DNA from: Tolypocladium sp. Sup5 PDA-1
Lineage: Eukaryota; Ascomycota; Sordariomycetes; Hypocreales; Ophiocordycipitaceae
DNA length: 64,000 bases
NCBI GenBank assembly: GCA_000750105.3
Contig: JPHH03000031.1
Span: 186,001 to 250,000 of the forward strand
Direction: 5' to 3'
Part shown: positions 11,627-23,700 of the stretch, one piece after another
How positions within the stretch are numbered: position 1 is the stretch's first letter
How the letters are laid out: every line of letters starts with the position of its first letter
The notes under the pieces: generated by a model
Seen by the model: the letters and a program-made list of their open reading frames with translations, nothing else
What the model was told of the DNA's origin: nothing
Databases searched by the model: none
Position numbers and translations under genes: made by a program

Positions 11627-12220
11627 ATGGCAGCTTCTCAATTGAGGGCGATTGGCGCCTTTGCGCGCAACTTGCGCGCCTCTCAGCGGGCATTCAGCAC
11701 CTCCAGCCGGTACCTCGAAGCTGCTGTGCCTGCCAACTCGAAGGCCGAAACCGCGGTCGAGGATGTCCAACCCAAGGAGATCAGCCAGGCGCCGAACCGA
11801 ACAGATGTCTGGTCCCGAAGCCAGAAGTCACGATCCAAGGCCATGACCGGCCCTCGCTTCGAGCAAACAACCTTTGATCTGCAGGTAGGCATCGAGAGAG
11901 CGCAGGTGGCTCGGACGACGCTGATCAATGACAGCCCCAACCTCTGTCGGCCATGGAGCTGGTACACAAGCAGCCCGTCCGGTGGACGCACGACCGGATG
12001 GTTTCTTGCGATGGCGGTGGCGGCCCTGCCGGGCATCCCAGGATCTTCATCAACACTGACAAGCCCGAGATTACTGCCTGCAACTACTGCGGCCTGCCCT
12101 TTGTACGTCCAAGGCCACGCAGAGCCATGCTAATTGCTAAGACTAACGATACGGCAGGCCAACGAGCACCACAGAAAGCACCTCGAATCCCTCCCGGAGA
12201 CCTCGTACCCGCTGTCATGA
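11627..12220 (+). CDS. NADH dehydrogenase (complex I) zinc-binding 13-kDa subunit, NDUFS6-like
   Basis: Accessory subunit of mitochondrial complex I that binds zinc and is needed for late assembly of the peripheral arm. Three exons (11627-11884, 11935-12102, 12158-12220) are separated by introns of 50 and 55 nt; all phases are zero and the product is 162 aa. The N-terminus is a mitochondrial presequence rich in Arg, Ala and Ser (residues 1-30). The C-terminal zinc finger is complete: a Cys in VSCDGG, a His in GHPRIF, then CNYCG, giving the CHCC ligand set. It ends with HHRKHLE, typical of the family. A continuous frame over exon 1 hides the introns, but only splicing restores the finger and tail. 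Confidence 0.92.
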
Positions 12221-12870
12221 TTCCGTCGAGATACTTGGGGAGGGGAGGAAGTCAGGTCGTCTATGGTCGCCTGCAATGGGGCGAACCGGCGGGTGATTGT
12301 GAAGCATCCCTGTACTAGTCTTGCGAATCTAGTCCAAATGAGAACCTCATGTACATATCGCATCAATCGATCGTGTGATCATCCTGACACCTTGGTTCAC
12401 TGTTCCTCGACGCTGTGCTACGTACACATCTGACCCGCGCGCAAATTGTTTGCTCGGGTGATAAGGCATGAATATCATGCAGTGCCATAGTGTGTGTTTA
12501 CAGGCCCTCAATGGCGATGCATGTAATGTGCACATGGTGCCTCGTGTTGTCGCCGTACGGCGGGCTGCCACTCTACGTTCAAAACACTTGCGACGATTAT
12601 CAATGTCGAGCGCCTCTGTGGCTCGCTGGCTATCCACCGCTGTATTTCAAGCCCCACCCGTCCTACATCATTGAGCGTGGTGACCACATAATCATGTCTC
12701 AACCATCCAACAGCGTTTCTACCGCAACAACCATTGCCCTTATTCTCGTACTCTTCATCGCGCTATTCCCCGACCTATTCCACCTCATCTGGACCCTGCC
12801 CTTTAGCTTGCTCCCCTTCTCGCATTCAAACAAGCCGCCACCAAGCACCACTACCCTACAACCAGCAGCC
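12221..12870. other. Intergenic between NDUFS6 and the YjbQ gene
   Basis: About 650 bp. The frame of the next gene is open back to an ATG at 12694 and would encode a hydrophobic, membrane-like N-terminus. That part is not conserved in the family and is more likely 5' UTR. Nothing else was recognised. Confidence 0.45.
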
Positions 12871-13538
12871 ATGTCGTGGTCCCAGAAGCAGTTCACTCTT
12901 CCGGCCAAATCCCGCGGCTCCTATCTCATCACCGACCAGGTCGTCTCTGCTTTGCCTGAGATCCGAAACTACAAGGTCGGCCTGCTGAACCTCTTCGTGC
13001 AACATACGAGCTGTGCGCTGAGCTTGAATGAGAACTGTACGCGATGCCAACCTGGTCCTCGTGTGCTGCAATATCAGCTGAACCATACCTGCAGGGGATG
13101 AAGACGTTAGGGCAGACATGAGCGATGCGCTGGACCGCATTGCTCCCGCCGAGGGCCCCAAGGGCGAAGCGCTGTATCGCCACGAGTAAGTCACAGACAC
13201 CAAAGCCCGTGAGGCAGACTAACCAGCCCACTCTCCAACAGTGCCGAGGGCCCTGATGACATGCCTGTAAGTGTCGGGTACGTTTGCCATGGGGTAAGAT
13301 CATATTGCTCACGATACTACCCAGGCTCACATCAAGTCCGCCTTGATCGGCGCCAGCGTCACGATTCCAATCAAGGACGGAAAACTGGTCTGTGGTCCCT
13401 GGTACTGGTTGGGATAAGTCCGTGATACTGACCATGCAAAAGGCTACGGGAACTTGGCAGGGTATCTGGTATTTGGAGTTTAGGGCCAGCAAGCATCAAC
13501 GTCGAATCATGGCCACCATTCAAGGAGAGAAGGCGTAG
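12871..13538 (+). CDS. YjbQ/UPF0047 family protein
   Basis: Small conserved protein found in bacteria, archaea and eukaryotes. Bacterial members have a weak thiamine-phosphate-synthase-like activity, and the physiological role is unsettled. Five exons (12871-13036, 13095-13185, 13242-13266, 13325-13387, 13443-13538) with four introns of 55-58 nt give 146 aa, matching the family length. Conserved blocks appear only after splicing: VQHTSCALSLNEN then WDEDVRADM, an acidic DAEGPDDMPAHIK segment, and GTWQGIWYLEF near the end. Exon 3 is only 25 nt. The donor of the last intron is GTCTGT, a less usual form. An upstream in-frame ATG at 12694 would add 59 residues with a transmembrane-like stretch; I take 12871 from family alignment by memory. 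Confidence 0.88.
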
Positions 13539-13680
13539 AGTCTTGACAGCGATGGGTGTGCTGTCGCAACAGGCAAACCAGAAGAATCGAATACCTGTTT
13601 CGCTCTATGAGGCACATAGATTGTCCTCGCCTTACGCCTAACACCGTCGCCATGTATCCCAAACGCACCAATCTTGGTGA

Positions 13681-14541
<861 letters not shown>

Positions 14542-16508
14542 GGTGGCTCGATGACGGCGGGCTCAATGACGCTATACGGCAGGTCGAATGCGGTCGAGCC
14601 GGGTTGTGCGAGCGCTCGAGAGGCTTGCAGAGTCGCAGGCGTGAGTTGTGTCCTGAAGTTGAGCTGACAGGGAGCTCAGGTGTGTCGCAGTAGCTGGCGA
14701 CGGGCGAAATTCTGCGTACCTGAGCGGAGTGGCCCCAAGGGGCAGGCGGTGTTGGCTTGCCCCACACTGGCTCACGTCACCCAGCACCGGCGAGCCTCAG
14801 CTGAACTCAACCTCAGCACCTGAGCGGCTAGAACTGCGGTCGTACCTCTTTTGGTCTCTTAGAGTTCTTGTGATTGAATCGTTATGGCCAGCGTTGGCTG
14901 AAAACCCGACAGCCGTATTCAAAGAGATGGCAAGACTGCTGCAAGCACCAGCGGCGTAGCATTACGACCAGGTACTTTGTACCCTTGGCCCGCTGAGCAA
15001 CACTGGGATAGAAGCTGGGCAACACTGAGAAGCTGGGCAACGCTGAGAAGCTGGGCAACGCTGAGAAGCTGGGCAACACTGGGAAGCTGGGCAAAACTGG
15101 GAACGGGGGCGTTTAATGGCATTCGTGCTTTGTACAGAGCCAAGGCTGTTGGTTGCAAACGCTGTTAGAATCGAGATACACTGTGGTTGCTCCATAGGTA
15201 TTAGATGGCTGTATTCACCACGGGGCATAAGGTAAGGTAGGGGTGCAGTCGCAGTACGTATCCCATCTTCCCCAGATTCTTTGCTACCCTTTGTTAGAGC
15301 AGAGCATGGCAACGCCATTTTGGTGAGACACAGCCCTGAGGCGGCTCCCTGGGATCTCCATAAGATGGGGTTGCATCCATAGCTCGAGCTCTCACCAATC
15401 CCCGTCGTCCAGCTGGAGCGACGCTGATCGGGCGATGCCGTTGGAGGGGCACGGAGCCAAGGAGGGGGAGATGCAATCGCCAATGCACGTTCAACCCCAC
15501 GTCGGACATCTTCCCTACTTCGTGGGCGGCTTGCCGCTGGCAGGTGTGATAAAGAGCTTGCATGAACCTAAGCTCTCGAGACGAGACGAACGATTGGAGA
15601 CACCAGACACTTTGCGTGTGCAAATGCGAATGCCATGCCCGCAGCATCTCGGCTATCTCGCCAGGTTTCACTCTCCAAAATAGCACGGCGCCTTTGGCAG
15701 TTGGCGGAGCGCTACCTTTAAGGTGTCGATCGTGACCTCGCTCGCGTAAGTAAGGTAGCTGCCATTGACGGCGACTTGACCTGTTTGCCCAACAAAGACA
15801 TCGCGCATCCGTGGCACAAAGGGTCACATGGCAGCACAGCCGTGCCGTGGGCCAGGGTGCCGGGACATGGGATATCCAGCTCCGAGGCGAATGCGGCAAG
15901 CCGAGACCACGGGTTTGCGCTCGTCGCCGACGTGAGGCTGTGGAAGCTCGTCACTTGCATGCTGATACAAGGGACATCCAGGGTATATGTGCGCTACCAA
16001 GCCTCCCACAGTGCCAGATTGGCGTCGGATATTTGCTCCCCATTTGGCGGTCTGCCAGCCCGCATCTCCGTGACCGGTGCGCATAGGAGCCTCGTCATCA
16101 TTTGATCATCGCTCCTCAACCATCACTCACTCACGCATCAAGGCCAGACAAGTCGTTGGCCTCTACGGATAAGGTCGTGTTCCGTACGGACTACCTTGCC
16201 TACACATCCGCCTCGTCTTCCATTTCTTGTTGGCGGGGCCGCTAGAGACCCGCAAGCCCGCAACGCTGCTTGGAACCTCGCACCAACTGCGCCGTCGAAA
16301 CCATCCTGTCCATCTGACTGACGCCTCCCATCCCGCCAGCCCCCAACCATTTAGCCTCGCCCGCCTTGACCCAGCAGGTCCTGACCGAGTTGCACCTCAT
16401 CCGTCCATCGTGGCTCTCTTCCCACCTGCATAATAACTTGCGCCATGCGCATACCGAGGCGTCCTTAGGCCCTCTAACCTGCCTGCTTGCACGAGCTTGT
16501 CAGGCGCA
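14542..16508. other. 2-kb intergenic stretch with an 18-bp minisatellite
   Basis: It lies between the divergent starts of CFIm25 and the RVxF-motif protein. Apart from the minisatellite at 15011-15100 I see no gene or RNA. The last few hundred bases before 16509 are C/T-rich, as in a fungal 5' leader. Confidence 0.5.
15011..15100. repeat. 18-bp minisatellite, five copies
   Basis: Five head-to-tail copies of an 18-base unit (GAAGCTGGGCAACACTGA and close variants) are visible, with a partial copy just upstream. Variation is confined to two or three positions per unit. The array is intergenic. Confidence 0.95.
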
Positions 16509-18344
16509 ATGGAGGCCAAGCTCCTCGACAGCTTGCATCACAGGCTCGGCGAACTCGAGCACCAGATCCAGGCCCGGCGTCGCGACCTCGTCGCCGATTT
16601 TCAGCACTACTACCGCGACCTTCTCCACGGCGTGCCTCCCGACACTGTCTCCAGCGTCCACCGAGCCCTTGCGGCGTCCCTTTCCGACTATCCCACACTG
16701 CGTCCCGAGCTCCAGGCGGCTGAGTCACAGCTGCCCGAGACCCCCAGACCGGCTGCATTCCAGCCATCAACGCCGTCTGCCGTCTCCGGAAGGGCCGAGG
16801 CCCCAGGAAGCCCACGCGAACGGGAGAACGAGCTTCGGGGTCTCTTCACGCCGACCTACCTGCCGCTGCTCGACAGCTCGCCGATCCTGCCCAGGCCAAT
16901 CCTTGCCGGCCCCCTCGGCCCCGTGTCAGGCATCCTGCAGTCTACGCTGCTGCCTGAGATAGGCTCCCAAGGCATTGGACAAGGCCAAGTCGTGGGCATG
17001 GACGGGACGAAAGAGCAAGCCGGCAGGCAGGGCGATGCGCCCGACCAATGGCTTCCGCCGGCGCCGCCGTTCTCCGTTCCAACGTGGCCCAACAACAGCA
17101 CACGTTCAATAGACGACACGAGATCCTCCGTTTCCTCGGATAAGAGCGATTCCAAGCCCACGAGAAGCGCGCTGCGACGGTCATCGAGCATATCCAAGCC
17201 TCCCCAGAGCCCTCGGAGAGTGCGGTTCGAGTTCATGGGCGCAGAGGTGCTGCCTACAGCCTCTCCTCAGCCGTCCGAGTTTATGGATCCTCGCCCCGTG
17301 TCGCCTGGCCCGAACGACGACGGCGGCGACGCTGCCTTTGACTCGAATCTCAGCGGCGACACAACGGAGGAAGAGCACGCACCCCCTCGCAAGGTCTCGT
17401 CTTCAGATGCCTTGCGGGCGCTCTCGAGAACCCCCTTGGAAGCAGGATCCGTCTGGACAGTTGTGAACGCAGATACGGACGACATTGCACCAGACCAACG
17501 AGGTCCGGTGGCCGATCAGAACGACATGCCGCCGTCTTCCGTTGTGGTCTCACGGACAATGCCGGAGAGTTCGAGGGCCAGCCAGAGGGAATCACTCGTG
17601 GAATATTCCGACAAGGAGCAGGTGGAAAACAGTGATGGCGACGATTCTTCTGATGACGGATTTTTGGCAATGACAAAAACGAGGTCGTCCAACAAGAAGC
17701 CGTTGCTTCCTCCAATGCCCCCGTCACCAATCAAACCCGCGCAAGACAGCGCGGCAACTTCAGCGGGCCAGACGAGTAAACAAGTACCTAATACCGACAC
17801 GGCAGAGGAAGACAAGAGCCCTGCCCTTTCTGACGATGGAGGGCCAGAAGACGACGATGATATGTTTCACTTCGAAGCTGGAGGCTTGAGCGCTCCACCG
17901 AGACCGAGACCGAGGCCACCACCCAGGAAAGAAGAAGACCCCGAAGAGCCTGGGCCAAAGGATGGCGAATCAAATGCGCCGCCCGCGGATACAACAGAGA
18001 GCCAAATGAGCATATACGCAACGTCCCCGGCCGTCCACATTCGGCATTCATCAGGTTCAAGACCTTCGACCGTCAGGTTCCAGCCGGGGTCCCTTGGTTC
18101 ATACAAGGGACGGCCGTTGATGATGCCAATCGTCCGAGATCCAGAGGTGCTCGAGCAGGCCAATGCCGTGGGACCATCCCAAATGCGCTTGGGTGGCGTG
18201 GATGACGAAACGGCCATGGCGGAGGGCTCGCTGCCCCGGTTCCCCCCCAGTATTCCGCTCAGCTTCAAGGAGCGATTCATGATGGAAGAAATGATGGAAC
18301 AAGCGAAGTCGCGAAGGGACGAGAAGAAGGAGGGCAATCAGTAG
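16509..18344 (+). CDS. Conserved hypothetical disordered protein with PP1-docking-like RVxF motif
   Basis: Single-exon gene of 611 aa with no enzymatic domain I recognise. The N-terminal 75 residues look helical (EAKLLDSLHHRLGELEHQIQ) and could form a coiled coil. The rest is rich in Ser, Pro, Asp and Glu and is probably disordered. A basic-serine patch (ALRRSSSISKPPQ) leads into RRVRFEF, with RVRF at residues 237-240. This fits the RVxF docking consensus for protein phosphatase 1, followed by the GAEVLPT string I associate with related fungal proteins. The C-terminus is charged and helical (FKERFMMEEMMEQAKSRR). A phosphatase-regulatory or scaffold role is inference. I use the first true ATG at 16509. 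Confidence 0.8.
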   Translation: MEAKLLDSLHHRLGELEHQIQARRRDLVADFQHYYRDLLHGVPPDTVSSVHRALAASLSDYPTLRPELQAAESQLPETPRPAAFQPSTPSAVSGRAEAPGSPRERENELRGLFTPTYLPLLDSSPILPRPILAGPLGPVSGILQSTLLPEIGSQGIGQGQVVGMDGTKEQAGRQGDAPDQWLPPAPPFSVPTWPNNSTRSIDDTRSSVSSDKSDSKPTRSALRRSSSISKPPQSPRRVRFEFMGAEVLPTASPQPSEFMDPRPVSPGPNDDGGDAAFDSNLSGDTTEEEHAPPRKVSSSDALRALSRTPLEAGSVWTVVNADTDDIAPDQRGPVADQNDMPPSSVVVSRTMPESSRASQRESLVEYSDKEQVENSDGDDSSDDGFLAMTKTRSSNKKPLLPPMPPSPIKPAQDSAATSAGQTSKQVPNTDTAEEDKSPALSDDGGPEDDDDMFHFEAGGLSAPPRPRPRPPPRKEEDPEEPGPKDGESNAPPADTTESQMSIYATSPAVHIRHSSGSRPSTVRFQPGSLGSYKGRPLMMPIVRDPEVLEQANAVGPSQMRLGGVDDETAMAEGSLPRFPPSIPLSFKERFMMEEMMEQAKSRRDEKKEGNQ

Positions 18345-18904
18345 GATTCTTTGGGTTCATGACCGGATTGGTCGGAGTTTGACATGGGCTTTCTCCGCAT
18401 ATGGTCCATCGGTACGGACATGGGGGTCTGGGCAGGAGGGCATATAAAGGCGTTGAAATAATGACAATGACGGAATCCACATAGCAACGGGACATGAGCT
18501 TGTGGCCAATGACTAGAGCATGATTTGATGTCGTCGTGGCGCCTGTGAATGGCTTCGTCACGAGCGTTGAGTGCGACATAGAGCCCGCTACAGGGCGATA
18601 CTGCGAAGTATAATGGACGATAATGAAAACGATCTCTGAAATATCTTATAGTCCCCATTGACATTAAAGAGAAGCTACAGCAATGAGCTGCCTTGTCGCC
18701 TTCGCCGTCGAAAGGGGCGCGGCGCCCGCGTGGTACCGCTCTATCGAGGTTATGGCCTTACATGTTAGTGGATGTCCAGTGGATCGTTCGACTTGACTTT
18801 GGCACTACCGTCCGGAGCCTCCTCGTCTTCGCATCATCATTCTACGAGTCGCCACATTTGCACGACAACAAAACTGGGCAGCGCATGCGCCAACTCTAGC
18901 AATA
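18345..18904. other. Intergenic between the RVxF-motif protein and Pet100
   Basis: 560 bp without a recognisable gene. It probably holds the 3' UTR of the upstream gene and the promoter of the small Pet100 gene. Confidence 0.5.
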
Positions 18905-19250
18905 ATGGGTGGCCTCAATTTGGAAGTTTTCAAGGTAAGGCGCCTGGAGCTATGTGCGACTTGGAAATGGATAAATGCTCAAACGCTTGCGTGCGCAGTT
19001 CGGCATGTATGTCATGTTCCCCATCGGCATCATGTACTACTTCGGAACGAACCTCGACGACCGATTCTCCGTGCACAACTTCTGGCCCAAGCCAGAGGAG
19101 TGCAACAAGCTGCCCCGCGACAGAGACGAGGTCAAGGTCGAGTACGACCGTATCGTCGCGCGCCAGCGATTCCGCCAGGCGCAAATGCTCGAGGAGGAGC
19201 GCCAACGAGCCAAGCTGCAAGCAGCGCAGCACAACGAGAACGAGTCCTGA
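18905..19250 (+). CDS. Pet100-like cytochrome c oxidase assembly protein
   Basis: Mitochondrial inner-membrane chaperone needed to assemble cytochrome c oxidase. Two exons: a 10-codon first exon (18905-18934) and 18999-19250, split by a 64-nt intron, giving 93 aa. The first exon encodes MGGLNLEVFK. Splicing yields the family's FGMYVMFPIGIMYYFGTNLD, which contains the single transmembrane segment, followed by a charged helical tail. Without the intron the start would be lost, which supports the model. It is convergent with the TACO1-like gene, with 180 bp between stop codons. Confidence 0.92.
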
Positions 19251-19430
19251 AGAATGCGACGGTGTATATTGAAAGAGGTGGAACTGCAAGTGTGTACGAT
19301 TTTGAGATACTCGGCGGTGTCATCTGCGACACCATGCATGGGGCGGCGTTTGGATCTGGTACTAGGGAAAAAGCTTCACCTCTTCTCTTATGGAACACCT
19401 GTTGTACAAAAGGGAGCGCTGTTGGGTGTA

Positions 19431-20466
19431 TTATACATCTATGTGGCTTTCTACCTTGTCCCATTCATCATCAGTGATGGTGCCTTGGCGGATGTTGGCA
19501 AACATGGCCTTGACTTCGGGATATTCTCTGAGGCCGGAGAAGAGAGCGTCCAGGGTCTCTGCCGACTGCTGCGAGTCCACGGAAACTCTGGTATCTTCGT
19601 TGGGCGCCCATATAATGTCGGACTCGAGCACTTCTAGTCCAAACCTGCTGGACAGCGCTTCCGTAATGGCCATTAGCGAGGGCGGCTGCGTCCACGCTAG
19701 GAAGCCACCGTCTGGCAGCTCCTCAATGTCTTCTGCACCATCGTGCTCGATTGCCTCATCCAGCACGTCCGACAGTGTTGGACCGCCGTCTTTGGGTTTA
19801 AAGGTTGCGCGCCCTCGCCTCGAGAAGTAGAATGCCGTTGAGCCGACCACGCCACCGCCCTTCTTCACCACAAACTTAAGGTCGTGCAACGTGCGCGTCT
19901 TGTTGTCCGTCTCGATGTCGGCAATTAGGGCAATGTTGGGTGGCATGAGGACCTCAAAGGTCATCGTCTCCAGCTGTGCGCCGGTCGCTGACCGTCCCTG
20001 GCCTCTGGCAATGGCGGCTTCCACCAACGCCTTGGGCACGCTCGCTGGCCAACCAGTTAGTAACTGGCAGATGGGCAACGCTGGTCAAGCCTGCTTTCTC
20101 AGGCAGTACCTTTGGTCGCCGCAGCTATTGTATTCGCCAATTGTGGGTTAAACTTGACATCTTCCCCGTACACTGCGCCACTGGTCAGATCATGTCGAGC
20201 TGGAGCTGGAGCGGTGGTGGCTGCCGACTTCGCGAGTACATGGCGATGAGCTTTGTGAATGCTGTGCGCTCAGACATCTTCTTCTTGTCCGTGACGGCCT
20301 TGATGTGCTTCGTCTTGGACCACTTGTTGTGTCCAGCGAGCGGCGCCGGCGTCGTCCCGAAGTATCGAAGGCATCGTTGGCAGATGGAGCTCGTGATCGA
20401 TGAGCTGGGTCGAGGGGCCAGGGTGGAACGCGCCGACAGCGGCAGAGATGCTTTATGCATCGCCAT
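19431..20466 (-). CDS. TACO1/YebC family mitochondrial translational activator
   Basis: Member of the YebC/TACO1 family; the mammalian protein activates translation of mitochondrial COX1. Three exons (20466-20229, 20172-20110, 20044-19431) with introns of 56 and 65 nt give 304 aa. An Arg/Ser-rich presequence precedes the family signature AGHNKWSKTKHIK. The tiny middle exon adds YGEDVKFNPQLANTIAAATK, and the third exon continues with ASVPKALVEAAIARGQG, so all three are needed to rebuild the conserved helical N-terminal domain. The mixed domain with GGxxGSTAFYF follows. The first intron has a GTCGGC donor, which is weak, but a CTGAC branch site. Other in-frame starts are at 20460 and 20556; the exact start is uncertain. 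Confidence 0.88.
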
Positions 20467-20799
20467 GAAGAGGCAACGGCGCCAATTCAGGGCTGTAGAG
20501 AATCTGAACGGCCTTATGGCATTGGGGTAAAAGGCTGTGATGAAGCTTGAGCTCATCTCGAGTTGCGCCGGGTTAATAATATTCCCCCAGATGAGGCTAT
20601 CCGTTCCCAGGGTCCACATGCTCCGTGATTGGCTGGTGCTGTCATTCCAGTCGTCAGTGCCAGCATAGCTCCCCGCCAACCCTCCAACATACTGCAACGG
20701 CCCCTATAGACCGCGGCGAGAGCAGTCGGGCAGACTACGCCAACAACAAACCCTCGATTCTCAGTCGGGGGCCATTTACGGCAGCGGGAGTCGTATACG
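20467..20799. promoter_or_regulatory. Divergent promoter region, TACO1-like / Laa1-like
   Basis: About 330 bp between divergent start codons; the TACO1 frame is open part of the way into it. I see no TATA box or repeat. Confidence 0.4.
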
Positions 20800-23700
20800 A
20801 TGGCGTTGAATCCAGAATCTGAGGCTCCCGCCGAACCGAGCGGCACGCAGCCTCCCGTCGAAACACCCGCCGAGCCCAAGACGAACACGCCGGAGCTCGA
20901 TCTTCCCAAGCTGCAAGCCTTGCCAGCCGAGCAGCAAGAGCTCTTCCTGCTCACGTTTGTGTCAGGATTGAGCAAGCATGTTTTGGCGCTCTCCTCGGAC
21001 GACTGCACGGCACAGCAGTTCTACCTGAAGCGAGAGATCTTCCAGATCATCAACCTTCCCTCGCCGCAACCGTCCCGAGTCATAAGGAACAACCTAGGGA
21101 AGTGCTTGGCGCACGTCTTCGGCAAAGGCGACCGGAAGCTGCTATTCGAGACCGTAAACGACTTGGTCGCGGTAGTCTCCGGGGCAAAATCGAAGTCGGA
21201 TGGCGAAACTCGAGCGCGGCACGCCGCTGTAAGCCTCTTGGGGGATGTGTTTGCTGCAGCTGGCGACAGTGCGATTGGACTACACCAGCTCTCATGCGCA
21301 GCCTTGATAAAGGCCCTGAAGTCGTCGTCGGGCAATGCGGGGATGCGCGCGGCTTGCTTGACTGCCCTGGGAAAGATAGTGGCCATGGTTGAGGGCTCCA
21401 TGGACGAGAGCATTTCGCGCGACGTTTGGAAGCAGGGCCGGAACTACGCTGCTAGCGACAAAGGCGCGCTCGTTGTTGTCGCGGCTTGTCGCTGTCTCGG
21501 AGCATTGGCGAAGCATACACCATACTTCCGCAACTCGGCCGACTTCGACAAGCTGGAATCCGCCGTGTTCAAGGCTGTGGAGTCGTCCTCCACCCAAGTT
21601 CGGCATGCTGCTGCAGACTGTTTCGCAGAGGCTCTTGTACAAGGGTATTCCGGGTCCGGGGCCGTTGACGGAGCGGCCGCAAAGAGCAAAAAGTCGAAAG
21701 CGAGACTGAAGCGCGTGTCGACCCATCCAGGAATCACGGAAGACGATGACGAGATTCCGTCACGTTCGGCAAGCCCAGCTCCTGGCGGCAAGCGAATGCA
21801 AGACCTTGCGTTGACACTACCGGACATGCTGAAGCTCTTGGCGAATCAGTATGTCAGGCCATCAGCCTCGAACCGGGCCCGAGCCGCCATCGGCGTCTGC
21901 TACGGGAAGCTGTTCCGCCGCTTGGGAGAGAAGATGGTCCAGGCCAACTATTTACGGATCGTGGAGAGCTTCACCGTCGACATACTTGGCCACACGACCG
22001 TCAGCAACAACCGTTACCGCCTTCTTATGTCGAGAAGAATTGTGGACACCGTCTTGCAAGACATAATCGGACGCAAGATTCTCGGGGAATCAGGACAGAT
22101 CGCTGCGGCAGAGTCTCTGATTAACAGCATATTGAAGAACTACCCACAAGCATTGACCGAGCGATCTGAGCCCTCGAAGCATACTTTGATTGTCGCCTTG
22201 AATACTGTGGCTGCCCTCATCAAGTCGCTCGGCTCTGCTGCGAACAGCTTCGCAGAGTCATGCCGGGATGGATTGCTGCAGGTTCTTCAACACCCGAGCT
22301 ATTCCGTTCAAGTCTTCGCCTCTTACTGCATGAAGACATTTGTTCTCGCATGCCCTCAGCAACTCCTGCCATGTCTTTCTGTCTGCATGAACAGCTTGAC
22401 CCGGGAACTCTCATTGCTTGGAGGTGGCCGCAACTCGCCCAGACGATGCCTCGGCTTCGCACATGGCTTGGCAGCGACGCTCAGCGCAAGCCCGCTACGT
22501 CCCTTGCACGGATCCGTCGACATCAACAGTCGCGTTCTGACAATGGCCACCAACATGCTCAAGTCAAGCAGTCAATCGGAGCTGCGCGTCTCAAGCACGC
22601 AGATCCAGGTGGCATGGATCCTAATTGGCGGACTCATGTCTCTCGGTCCCAACTTTGTCAAGATTCACCTCTCACAGCTCCTACTGTTGTGGAAGAATGC
22701 CTTGCCCAAACCCCTCGCAAAGGATAACACATCAGCAAGGAGTCTGCTCGAAGCATCTTTCCTCACGCATGTTCGCGAATGTGCGCTGGGTTCCATTATG
22801 GCTTTCTTGCAGTTCAACAACCGCTTGCTGACGGTTGACGTTTCGAAACGAATCGCTGCTATGTTGCAAAGCACAACGGCCTTTTTGAGAGCTCTTCCGG
22901 CCAAGAAGATGACAGAAGACATCTCTCAGAGACTGACCCCGGCCCTTCAGTTGCAGGATCTAGATCTGATGGTGCAACGCCGGGTGTTGCAGTGCTACAT
23001 CAAGCTAGTGAACTTGAGCCCGGCAGGTGGTAGCGAGGCTCTGTTACAGTCCAACCTGTTGACTCTCGCCATCTCTCTGTTCGCGGACCCCGAAAACTAC
23101 ACCCCGAACTCACTGAGTGCTTCGATAGCCAATGCCGCAGCCACGTTTGAGTCAATTTGGGAGGTTGGCGATAATACCGGCTTTGGAATCACTGGACTCG
23201 TGTCTGGATTCAAAGTCAGGAAGCTACCCGGTCAACACGACAGTTCGACGGAATTTGAAATGGAGATCGACAGTCCGGAAGATGCGATTGACAATCTTTT
23301 GCAATCGCCTGTTTGTGGCAGTCTGGAACATGATGCCTCAATGCTCTATCTTGGGAGTATGGACGAGAGCATCTCCATGATCCCCGACCCACCCGCCACC
23401 GAGGTCATCAACAACGCTATTCAGCTCTTTGCGTTCGCCTTCCCTCTTACGCCTGCAAAAGTTCAGGAAAGCGTTCTGGAACAGATTAGAACCTTTGCAT
23501 CTGCAGGTTCTCTTCAGCGAGACCCCGGTCGGAAAGCAGCGATCAACGTCAATATCGCGGCAGCAATTCTGGCCAGCATGAGAGTCGCCGTCAAAGAGAC
23601 TAGATCGCCACCAGGGAATGTGGCGAACCTCGCGGTGGAACGCCTGTTGCAGGACATTGTTAGGGACTTCGTCTTGGACCCAGACCAGTACGTGAGGAGT

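Noticed and set aside
15294..15899. 201-codon minus-strand frame in the CFIm25 upstream region
   Set aside because: Arg/Cys/His-rich, with no domain; other frames in the same place are equally open.
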